From: Lewinellaceae bacterium | GTDB taxonomy: Bacteria; Bacteroidota; Bacteroidia; Chitinophagales; Saprospiraceae | DNA length: 49,081 nucleotides | Direction of reading: 5' to 3' | Assembly: GCA_016712415.1 (NCBI GenBank) | Contig: JADJRC010000028.1 | Span: 1-49,081 of the forward strand | Shown here: positions 16,971-24,246 of the stretch, one piece after another | Layout of the letters: every line of letters starts with the position of its first letter | How positions within the stretch are numbered: position 1 is the stretch's first letter | Program-made: the position numbers and the translations under genes | The notes under the pieces: generated by a model | What the model saw: only the letters and a program-made list of their open reading frames with translations | What the model was told of the DNA's origin: nothing | Databases searched by the model: none

Positions 16971-17948
16971 ATGCACTCGCTTCCGCAATTACTCGAACTG
17001 CTCGACCGCTATGCCGCAGACCATCCTTTTCCCGCCGCGCCGCGCGAATTGTACGAGCCCTGCGAATATATCCTCACGCTCGGCGGAAAACGCCTGCGCC
17101 CTGCGGCCCTGCTCATGGGCTACGAACTTTTCCGGGAAGACATGGCGCCTGCACTGCCCGCCGCATGGGCCGTCGAACTGTTCCACAATTTCACCCTGAT
17201 GCACGACGATATCATGGATGCTGCGCCGCTGCGCCGCGGCAAACCGACCGTGCACACCAGGTGGAACACCACGACCGGCATCCTCAGCGGCGACGTCATG
17301 CTGATCCGCGCCTACAGCCAACTGGCGCAGGCCGGCAGCCCGGAAGTGCTGTCCGACCTCGTGCATACGTTCAACCGCGTGGCACGGGAGGTGTGTGAAG
17401 GCCAGCAAATGGATGTGAATTTTGAAACGCGCCCCGACGTGAACATACCCGAATACATCCGCATGATCGAACTGAAAACGGCCGTGCTGCTGGGCGGAGC
17501 GCTGGAGATGGGCGCCCTGTGCGCCCGCGCATCCCGCGCCGATGTGGAGCACCTGTACCATTTCGGCAGACTGGCAGGCATTGCTTTCCAGATACAGGAC
17601 GACCTGCTCGATACCTACGGCGATCCGGCCAAGTTCGGCAAACAGGTCGGCGGCGATATTCTGCAGAACAAAAAAACGCTGCTGGTGCTCAAAACACTCG
17701 AAGTGGCCCCGGAAGCCGACCGGCGCGCGCTACAGGCACAGATGCAGACGGATGCCGCCAATCCGGTGGAAAAAGTCGCCGCCGTACGCGCCATTTTTGA
17801 CCGGAGCGGCATCCCAGACTTGATCGCCGGAGAGAAACAACATTTTCAGGATGAGGCGTTTGCGCATCTGGATGCGGTCGCAGTTCCGGATGGGCGCAAG
17901 GCGGCACTGAAAGGCATGATGGAAGATTTGCTGGTGCGGGAATATTGA
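16971..17948 (+). CDS. Polyprenyl (isoprenyl) diphosphate synthase
   Basis: A 325-residue trans-prenyltransferase. The first aspartate-rich motif is DDIMDAAPLRRGKPTVH and the second is FQIQDDLLDTYGDPAKFGKQVGGDI; GGKRLRPAALLM binds diphosphate. It makes linear prenyl diphosphates for quinones or other lipids; chain length cannot be read with certainty. The bulky residues before the first DDxxD (LFHNFTLMHDD) suggest a short-to-medium product. The start is the ATG downstream of the TATCTTTG box rather than a TTG at 16908 that lies in repeat sequence. Confidence 0.92.
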   Translation: MHSLPQLLELLDRYAADHPFPAAPRELYEPCEYILTLGGKRLRPAALLMGYELFREDMAPALPAAWAVELFHNFTLMHDDIMDAAPLRRGKPTVHTRWNTTTGILSGDVMLIRAYSQLAQAGSPEVLSDLVHTFNRVAREVCEGQQMDVNFETRPDVNIPEYIRMIELKTAVLLGGALEMGALCARASRADVEHLYHFGRLAGIAFQIQDDLLDTYGDPAKFGKQVGGDILQNKKTLLVLKTLEVAPEADRRALQAQMQTDAANPVEKVAAVRAIFDRSGIPDLIAGEKQHFQDEAFAHLDAVAVPDGRKAALKGMMEDLLVREY

Positions 17949-17976
17949 GCGTGTTGCGTGGTTTTTTAAAGCAACC

Positions 17977-19683
17977 TCAATACCGCCACCCCTTCAAATC
18001 CGCCCCTTCCGGCGCTCTCTTTTTCATTTCCTCCGTCCATTTCGGGATAAAATAGCGGTGGTAACGCAACCTGCTGATAGCATTGGGTTGCGTGTGGTCG
18101 CCGTTCCAGCAGTGTTCGGCGCGGTCGCCGTAGTCGACTTCACCGTCGTAGGGCGGATTGCTCAGTCCCTCCAGTACTTCCTGGGTCAGGTATACGGCAT
18201 TGTTCAGGTAGTAGTTGTCCATGTCGCCGCAATAGATATGGATTTTGCCGCGCCATTTGGCGCCGTTTTTGGCCCAGTCGCGGTGCAGGATGTGCGAGAG
18301 GTCGTAGTGTTCGCGCCAGTATTCGGCCACGGTATGATCGATCTCGCCGGTCACCTTGTCGAATATGCGCTGCGGGTAGCCGTCTTTGCCCACGGGCGAG
18401 TACACGGCTTCCCAGATGTCCCACTGCTGACCGCTGCGGCTTTTGGTGCCGAGCGCCAGTTCGTAATAATTGTTTTGTCTCAGGGTTGCACTGATGTGCC
18501 CAAGGTAGTTGCGCCGGCCGGGCCGCTCTACCTTGTCGAAATCGCCCTCCATGAAGTAGGCGTTTTTATCCTTGTAAATATCGATAACGGTGTAGGCCCG
18601 GAAGTCGATGGGGTCGGGGCAGGCGGCATAGCAGCCGTTGAACTCGTCGGGATAGAGCACCTGAACGGCCAGCGCCTCCCAGCCGCCCGTGCTGCCGCCA
18701 TAGGTAAGCCGTGCCCAGCCGGCCCCGATGCCCCGGAAGCGCTTTTCGATTTCCGGGATCAGTTCGTACATGATGGCGTCGCCGTAGGGACCCACGTTTT
18801 CAGAATTGACGGCATAGGAATCGTCGTAAAACGGGCATGGGTGCTGTATCTCCACCGCCAGCACACGTGGGAAATCCGGCCCGGTCCACATTTTATAAAA
18901 ATCGTACGCCTCCTGCTGCACGATGCGGTTGTAGCCTTCCAACCGGAACCGCTCGCTGTAATCGGGCTTGAGGTCGGGGTCGGGCGGTTCGGTGCGGAAA
19001 CCGTCGAAATCGCTCGGGAAGTGACCGTGGTAAACGGCCAGCGGGTACTTTACGTCGGGGTGCTCCTCCCAGCCTTCGGGCAGCAGAACGTGTGCGCCCA
19101 GGTACATGGGGCGCCCCCAGAACTCGGTGAGCAGTTTGCTTTGTATCTCGATATGCTTGATGTATTTGGTATCGGCGGGTTTGGGGATGGGCGGGATTTT
19201 TTCAGTCAGTTCGATGCTGAAATCATTATTTCCTGTCGCTGCGATCGAAATTTTTACCGGTACGGAATACAGGTTGCCCGGCGCCCGGTTCCATTGCTGG
19301 CCTTCGCCGCGGTCCATGGGCATCTTGACGGTATGGCCGTCGCTGCGGTGGAAGGTTTCGTATTGGTGGAGCAGTGCCTGCACGTAGTATTCGCCCGGCG
19401 GCAAGGCTCCGGGGTTTGTCAGCGGGAAACCGAACTCCTTGCCGGAAAACACCTGTTTCCCGTCTTTCATCCAGTTTTCTACGTCCATGCCGAATACCTG
19501 TGCCGAGCGGAAGTCGTCGCGCACCTGAAAGCGCGGCTCCTCGCCGGCGTTTTTGGACAGGATCAACAGCAGTCGCCCGTCGAGCGGTTTTTCGGAAAAG
19601 GCGGGCGGGCAGGAGATGGTAAACGTCATTTGAGCGTGTGTGTTGAGGGTGCAAAAAAGCAACAGAAAAGCGAGTGTTCTCAT
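17977..19683 (-). CDS. Exported alpha/beta-hydrolase-fold esterase-like protein
   Basis: A 568-residue exported protein with signal peptide MRTLAFLLLFCTLNTHAQ. An N-terminal beta-rich region (about 20-200) is followed by a putative esterase domain: KYPLAVYHGHFP, then YELIPEIEKRF, and the nucleophile elbow TYGGSTGGWEAL with serine in G-x-S-x-G-G. The end contains GEVDYGDRAEHCWNGDHT, a plausible source for the catalytic His. I set the start at 19683 because the upstream in-frame codons do not look like protein and a signal peptide begins there. The substrate is unknown. It is divergent from the small lipoprotein gene. Confidence 0.78.
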   Translation of the reverse strand: MRTLAFLLLFCTLNTHAQMTFTISCPPAFSEKPLDGRLLLILSKNAGEEPRFQVRDDFRSAQVFGMDVENWMKDGKQVFSGKEFGFPLTNPGALPPGEYYVQALLHQYETFHRSDGHTVKMPMDRGEGQQWNRAPGNLYSVPVKISIAATGNNDFSIELTEKIPPIPKPADTKYIKHIEIQSKLLTEFWGRPMYLGAHVLLPEGWEEHPDVKYPLAVYHGHFPSDFDGFRTEPPDPDLKPDYSERFRLEGYNRIVQQEAYDFYKMWTGPDFPRVLAVEIQHPCPFYDDSYAVNSENVGPYGDAIMYELIPEIEKRFRGIGAGWARLTYGGSTGGWEALAVQVLYPDEFNGCYAACPDPIDFRAYTVIDIYKDKNAYFMEGDFDKVERPGRRNYLGHISATLRQNNYYELALGTKSRSGQQWDIWEAVYSPVGKDGYPQRIFDKVTGEIDHTVAEYWREHYDLSHILHRDWAKNGAKWRGKIHIYCGDMDNYYLNNAVYLTQEVLEGLSNPPYDGEVDYGDRAEHCWNGDHTQPNAISRLRYHRYFIPKWTEEMKKRAPEGADLKGWRY

Positions 19684-19833
19684 GGCGAGACTTTTTGAAG
19701 TACAAACTTCCAGAAAAATTGCGAGCCATTGCGTTTTCGGGTGATTTTTCGCGGAGGGCCGGCAGGCCGGCACCGGTTTGAACCGATTTGAGCCGTTTTG
19801 GCCCGGAATGACTCAAATTATGTGCGTCGGGTC

Positions 19834-19877
19834 ATTGAAAATTACCAGGTCATTTTTTCACCCATCAAATTTTCAAT
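19834..19877 (+). promoter_or_regulatory. 10-base inverted repeat directly before a lipoprotein start codon
   Basis: attgaaaatt (19834-19843) and aattttcaat (19868-19877) are exact reverse complements separated by 24 bases, ending 3 bases before the ATG at 19881. A transcript hairpin at this point could hide the start. Function is inferred. Confidence 0.4.
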
Positions 19878-19880
19878 AGC

Positions 19881-20360
19881 ATGAAAAAGAACGTCTTTTT
19901 TGCCCTGCTTCTCACCATTGCTGTCACGGCATTTTTTGCTTCCTGCTTCAAAGAAACCGAACCCGTCGCAACACCCGTACAGACGGAAGATAATACGCTC
20001 CCTGAAGATGGCGTATCCGACAGGGGGGCTTGTAGTAAACTGGTAACCATAACCGGAGGAATTGATTTGCAACTATGTGGTAATATCCCGTATTACCCTG
20101 GTTCAAATTGCGCGGGCTGTACTTTACCGGGTAGTTATGGCACATTTGTGCTTGAATATAACCAACAAACGGTAACCATGATCGATTACTGTTTTTCGCT
20201 CACCAACCCGACGGCCACCACAAAAAATGTAAGTTTCAGGGTCGGGAAAGGCATTTGCCCCTTGTTTCCGTCAACCCCGATTCCCCCGGGTGCAACGGTA
20301 TCCTTCTGCATCAGCCAGCAGGGCAGCTGCTGCCGGGCGAATGTTGTGTCTTGCGATTAA
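19881..20360 (+). CDS. Small cysteine-rich lipoprotein of unknown function
   Basis: A 159-residue protein I do not recognise. The signal peptide ends in FFASC, so lipidation at Cys 22 is likely. The mature part has a Thr/Glu-rich linker and then a compact region with ten further cysteines, including two pairs (NCAGC and SCC), which suggests disulfide bonds outside the cytoplasm. FVLEYNQQTVTMIDYCFSLTN and NVSFRVGKGICPL, given in part, suggest beta strands of an immunoglobulin-like fold. It stands alone between the esterase gene and an unrelated membrane protein. Confidence 0.65.
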   Translation: MKKNVFFALLLTIAVTAFFASCFKETEPVATPVQTEDNTLPEDGVSDRGACSKLVTITGGIDLQLCGNIPYYPGSNCAGCTLPGSYGTFVLEYNQQTVTMIDYCFSLTNPTATTKNVSFRVGKGICPLFPSTPIPPGATVSFCISQQGSCCRANVVSCD

Positions 20361-20522
20361 GGCGGCTAAAGTCATGTACAGCGCGGTTGGGCGAGCGGTA
20401 CGCTACTCGTCCAGCCACTGCTTTTCCTTAAGATATTGTTTTGACGGCATACGCAGCGGAATGTAGATCCCTGCGTTTTCAAACTATCCGGCCAACTTGT
20501 TGTTTGCAGGTGTGGCATGTGT

Positions 20523-20530
20523 TATTTTTG
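20523..20530 (+). promoter_or_regulatory. Bacteroidota -7 box TATTTTTG
   Basis: A full TAnnTTTG match 24 bases before the ATG at 20555. TTG at 20498 is 22 bases upstream and a TTTG at 20503 is 16 bases upstream. The 194-base gap from 20361 holds nothing else I can identify. Confidence 0.5.
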
Positions 20531-20554
20531 CCATGAATTTTTTGCCGTCATTTT

Positions 20555-20974
20555 ATGTTTCGCCGCAAAATAGAAGAATCTCCGCTTGACCGGCTCGAAC
20601 GCGAAGCCAACGACGACTTTCGCATGCTCGACGAACTCGGCCCGACGCACTTCGGGCCCGAGCACCTGATGGAGCTCTACACACAGGCGCGCGAACGGCT
20701 TTCTGTTTTTCGCGGGCGCCAGCGTCTGGCCATGGTGATCGGCAGCACAGCCGCCGGCTGGATTTTTCTGGCAATACTCGCCAATGTCTTCGGATTCAAG
20801 TGGTTATCTTTCGGCGCATTCGGTGTGGCGAGCCTGAGTTTTGCCGCTTTCCTGTTTATCGTGTTCTGGCAGAAAAAGCGCTTTGAGAGCCGCGGCGAGC
20901 TCGAATACACCCAACGCATCATTGAAGAAGAACTGCGCCGGCGCGCCCAGCTGCGCCGGGAAGCGAACCGCTGA
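20555..20974 (+). CDS. Small two-helix membrane protein of unknown function
   Basis: A 139-residue protein with two membrane helices at about 68-86 (LAMVIGSTAAGWIFLAILA) and 91-109. Charged helical regions flank them on both sides. The C-terminal 30 residues are Arg/Glu-rich (EEELRRRAQLRREANR). I recognise no family. The following methyltransferase gene starts 3 bases after its stop codon, so the two are almost certainly in one transcript. Confidence 0.65.
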   Translation: MFRRKIEESPLDRLEREANDDFRMLDELGPTHFGPEHLMELYTQARERLSVFRGRQRLAMVIGSTAAGWIFLAILANVFGFKWLSFGAFGVASLSFAAFLFIVFWQKKRFESRGELEYTQRIIEEELRRRAQLRREANR

Positions 20975-20977
20975 CCG

Positions 20978-22147
20978 ATGCCGCTCCAACAATTTCTTTC
21001 CGTTTTTCAGTCGGCTTTCCTGGAGGGCCGGCTGCTCAAATGCACCCTGAGCAAAAACACTTCGGCGGCTCCTGCCGACCTCAAAAATATTTACCTCCGG
21101 CCTGTTTCCCTGAAAAAAGGGCTGTTTGTAGCTTTTAATTTTCGCTACGCCACACGCGATGAGGTAAAAAACTTGCCCATCGAAGCGGCCGTCGAACAGC
21201 TGGCTCAAATGATGGGGCAATGGTTTCTGCACGCCGACCTGCTCACCACCGAACGCGACTACCACCTGAAGTACACCAAGTCGGGCGAAGCCGTTTTTTC
21301 ATCGCAAAAAGCCGCCCATGCAGCCGCAGTAGAAACATCCCACGATCGCGAAAAACATCGCCTGCTCGACCCCTCGGCGCCCTGGCTGCATACGCTCGGC
21401 ATCACCGGCGCAAAAGGCGAGGTGCTTGCCAATACCGGCGACAAATGGAGACAGGTCAACAAATACCTGGAAATTATCGACAGCCTGCTGCGTGCCAATC
21501 CGCTGCCGCGTGATCCGCATATCGCCGATATGGGCTCGGGAAAAGGCTATCTCACCTTCGCGTTGTACGATTTTCTTGTGCAACAGGGTTATACGCCCCG
21601 GATCACCGGTATCGAACTCCGCCCGAAACTAGTGTCGTTCTGTAACAAGGCGGCGGAGCAGGCAGGGTTTTCTGGGCTGCAATTCATGTCGACAGATATC
21701 GCCGATTACCAACCCGACCGGCTCGACATGCTTATCGCCTTGCATGCCTGCGACACGGCAACCGATCTCGCCCTGGCCGCCGGTATCCGCAACAAGGCAA
21801 AGATCATTGTGGCTGCCCCGTGCTGCCACAAACAGATACGCCGCGATATGCACGCCCAAAACGAACTGACGCCCGTCCTGCGCCACGGCATACTGGAGGA
21901 ACGGCAGGCAGAGATTGTAACTGATGGCATCAGGGCTCTGTTGCTGGAGGCCGAAGGCTATAAAACCAGCGTTTTTGAATTTGTGTCGACCGAACACACG
22001 GCAAAAAATGTGATGATTACCGCTGTTGGCAGCAAACGGCGCGATGATCGCGGAAGAAAAACGGCGCTGGAAAAAGTGGATGCCCTCAAAAAGGGATTCG
22101 GCATACGCGAACATTTCCTGGAAAAACTGCTGGAACAGCCGGTGTAA
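20978..22147 (+). CDS. Class I SAM-dependent methyltransferase (Methyltransf_32 type)
   Basis: A 389-residue cytoplasmic methyltransferase. The SAM motif is HIADMGSGKGYLTFALYDFL, followed by ITGIELRPKLV. The block LHACDTATDLALAAGI and then IIVAAPCCHKQIRR is typical of the Methyltransf_32 (PF13679) group of probable RNA-modifying enzymes, in which PCCHK replaces the catalytic NPPY-type motif. The N-terminal 150 residues form a separate domain. The target is unknown. It follows the small membrane protein gene by 3 bases. Confidence 0.82.
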   Translation: MPLQQFLSVFQSAFLEGRLLKCTLSKNTSAAPADLKNIYLRPVSLKKGLFVAFNFRYATRDEVKNLPIEAAVEQLAQMMGQWFLHADLLTTERDYHLKYTKSGEAVFSSQKAAHAAAVETSHDREKHRLLDPSAPWLHTLGITGAKGEVLANTGDKWRQVNKYLEIIDSLLRANPLPRDPHIADMGSGKGYLTFALYDFLVQQGYTPRITGIELRPKLVSFCNKAAEQAGFSGLQFMSTDIADYQPDRLDMLIALHACDTATDLALAAGIRNKAKIIVAAPCCHKQIRRDMHAQNELTPVLRHGILEERQAEIVTDGIRALLLEAEGYKTSVFEFVSTEHTAKNVMITAVGSKRRDDRGRKTALEKVDALKKGFGIREHFLEKLLEQPV

Positions 22148-22175
22148 AAATATGCGGGGGCATGCCCGCCACACT

Positions 22176-22183
22176 TATCTTTG
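22176..22183 (+). promoter_or_regulatory. Bacteroidota -7 box TATCTTTG before the DUF1684 gene
   Basis: A full TAnnTTTG match that overlaps a possible TTG start at 22181, showing that this far-upstream start is not used. It follows a GC hairpin (gcggg..cccgc) just after the methyltransferase stop. Confidence 0.5.
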
Positions 22184-22267
22184 ACGCTTCATCCGACCGT
22201 TTCGGCCTTGGAGGACGATTCCGGCGCCGGCGGGCGGAAGTGCATGCTTTTTTCCCGGTTATCTCAA

Positions 22268-22903
22268 ATGTTTCGATTACATGAACCGTTTATTCCACTT
22301 TTCCCTTGCGCTCTGTTGCAGCGCCCCGCTTTTTCGCAACAACCCGATACGGCCTACATTGCTGAAATTGCCCGCCATCGCGAACACTACAAACAGGAGT
22401 TTATCGCCGAATCGCGCTCGCCACTGACCGAGGCCGATACGGCTGCGCTCGATTTTTTTGAACCCGATAAAGCCTGGCGTGTGGAAGCCCGCTTCGAACG
22501 TACCCCCAATACCGTGCCTTTTGACATGCCGACCTACAGCGGCCGCAGTACCCAATATCAGCAGTACGGCGCCCTTTATTTTGATAAAGACGGGAAAACA
22601 TACGCGCTTGAGATATACCAGAATGTCCGGTTCCTGACTTCCCAGAAGTACTACGACTACCTGTTTCTGCCTTTTAAGGACCACACCAACGGCGACGATA
22701 CCTACGGCGGTGGTCGCTACCTCGACTTTCGCCTCGGCGATATCGGCGCCGACAACTTTATGGTCATCGATTTCAACAAGGCCTACAATCCCTGGTGCGC
22801 TTTCAGCGACGGCTACAATTGCCCCATCCCTCCGGCGCCGAATCATCTGGAAGTGAGGGTAGAGGCAGGGGAAAGGAACTTCAAAGGGGAGAAAAAACAC
22901 TGA
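22268..22903 (+). CDS. DUF1684 family exported protein, probable frameshift in the signal peptide
   Basis: A DUF1684 protein: SPLTEADTAALDFFEPDKAWRV, KDGKTYALEIYQN, FLPFKDHTNGDDTYGGGRYLD, FNKAYNPWCAFSDGYNCPIPP, each a known signature stretch quoted in part. The open frame can start at 22268, but the N terminus then looks wrong. The ATG at 22281 in another frame encodes MNRLFHFSLALCCSAPLF, a good signal peptide. Adding one T to the run of five at 22330-22334 joins it to SQQPDTAYIAEI. I therefore think the real start is 22281 and one T is missing. The family has no established reaction. Confidence 0.82.
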   Translation: MFRLHEPFIPLFPCALLQRPAFSQQPDTAYIAEIARHREHYKQEFIAESRSPLTEADTAALDFFEPDKAWRVEARFERTPNTVPFDMPTYSGRSTQYQQYGALYFDKDGKTYALEIYQNVRFLTSQKYYDYLFLPFKDHTNGDDTYGGGRYLDFRLGDIGADNFMVIDFNKAYNPWCAFSDGYNCPIPPAPNHLEVRVEAGERNFKGEKKH

Positions 22904-23053
22904 CGGGGTCAATACATCAGGAGGCCTTGCCGCATGATACGGGTTAAGGTAGTAAACGCCGGCGGGTATTTTTTGCTGCTTTTGTCGGATTTCCCCACCC
23001 TTTCCCGATTTTCGTTGTTTATTCGGCGTTTTGAAATCTTCAGCAGCAGGAAC

Positions 23054-24196
23054 ATGAAAATTGGTATTGTTTGTTACCCCACCTATGGCGGCTCGGGTGT
23101 CGTCGCCACGGAACTTGGTCTTGGCCTTGCCAGAAAAGGACATGAGGTGCATTTTATCACCTACCGCCGTCCGGTCCGGCTGGCTCATTTCCACGAGAAC
23201 GTATTTTACCACGAAGTGGATACGGACGATTATCCTTTGTTCGAGTACCCGCCCTACGATACCGCGCTGGCCTCCACGATCGTGGATGTGGTGCAGTACC
23301 AAAACCTCGACCTGCTACATGTGCATTATGCCATTCCGCATGCTGCAGTGGCCTACATGGCCAAAAAAATACTGCTTACCCAGGGACACTACCTGCCGGT
23401 CATAACCACCCTGCACGGCACGGATATTACCCTTGTCGGCAACAACAGGGCCTTTGCTGCTGTCGTGGAATTCAGTATCAACAAAAGCGACGGCGTGACG
23501 GCCGTTTCGCAAAACCTCAAGGACGATACCCTTCGGCTGTTCAATATCCAGCGCGATATCGAGGTTATCTACAATTTCATCGATTTCGAGCGATTCAGAA
23601 AAACGAATAAAGACCACTTTAAAAAAATTATCGCCCCCGACGGCGAGCACATCCTTGCCCACACGTCCAATTTCCGCAAGGTGAAACGCGTGGAAGACGT
23701 GATCTATATTTTCAAACAGGTACACGACCAGGTACCCTCGAAGCTGCTTATGATCGGCGACGGCCCCGAACGCCAGAACACCGAGCGGCTCTGCCGCGAC
23801 CTGGGCATCTGCGATGATGTGCGTTTTTTGGGCAAACAGGACGCTATTGAAGAGTTGCTGGCGATCTGCGACCTGTTTATCATGCCCTCAGAAAGTGAAA
23901 GTTTTGGCCTGGCAGCACTCGAGGCCATGGCTTGTGAGGTGCCTGTTATCTCTTCCGACAGCGGCGGTTTGCCGGAAGTGAATATTCACGGCGTCACCGG
24001 CTTTACCAGCCAGCCCGGCAAGGTGGATGAGATGGCCCGTTATGCTGTACTACTCCTGCAAGACAAAGACATGCTCGCCCAGTTTCGCGCCAACGCCCTC
24101 GCACAGGCCCAACGCTTTGATATCGAGAATATCCTCCCGCACTACGAGGCGTATTACGAGGAAGTGCTGAGAAAAAGCGTCGTTAAGGTGGAGTGA
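23054..24196 (+). CDS. bshA: N-acetyl-alpha-D-glucosaminyl L-malate synthase
   Basis: A 380-residue GT4 glycosyltransferase that joins GlcNAc from UDP-GlcNAc to L-malate, the first step of bacillithiol synthesis. The start MKIGIVCYPTYGGSGVVATELG is diagnostic (quoted over two short parts: CYPTYGGSGVVATELG). Other marks are HEVHFITYRRPVR, HVHYAIPHA, TLHGTDITLVG, SNFRKVKRV and the GT4 E-x7-E block MPSESESFGLAALEAMA. The length fits the family. I chose the ATG at 23054 because the 40 in-frame residues before it do not resemble the family. No bshB or bshC is nearby. Confidence 0.95.
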   Translation: MKIGIVCYPTYGGSGVVATELGLGLARKGHEVHFITYRRPVRLAHFHENVFYHEVDTDDYPLFEYPPYDTALASTIVDVVQYQNLDLLHVHYAIPHAAVAYMAKKILLTQGHYLPVITTLHGTDITLVGNNRAFAAVVEFSINKSDGVTAVSQNLKDDTLRLFNIQRDIEVIYNFIDFERFRKTNKDHFKKIIAPDGEHILAHTSNFRKVKRVEDVIYIFKQVHDQVPSKLLMIGDGPERQNTERLCRDLGICDDVRFLGKQDAIEELLAICDLFIMPSESESFGLAALEAMACEVPVISSDSGGLPEVNIHGVTGFTSQPGKVDEMARYAVLLLQDKDMLAQFRANALAQAQRFDIENILPHYEAYYEEVLRKSVVKVE

Positions 24197-24246
24197 CCCA
24201 CTTTATGGTTCGCCCTCCCCGGCAAATCCTCGAATCACGGGTTTTT

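Noticed and set aside
18058..19698. 546-codon plus-strand frame opposite the esterase gene
   Set aside because: Antisense shadow; the minus strand has the signal peptide and nucleophile motif.
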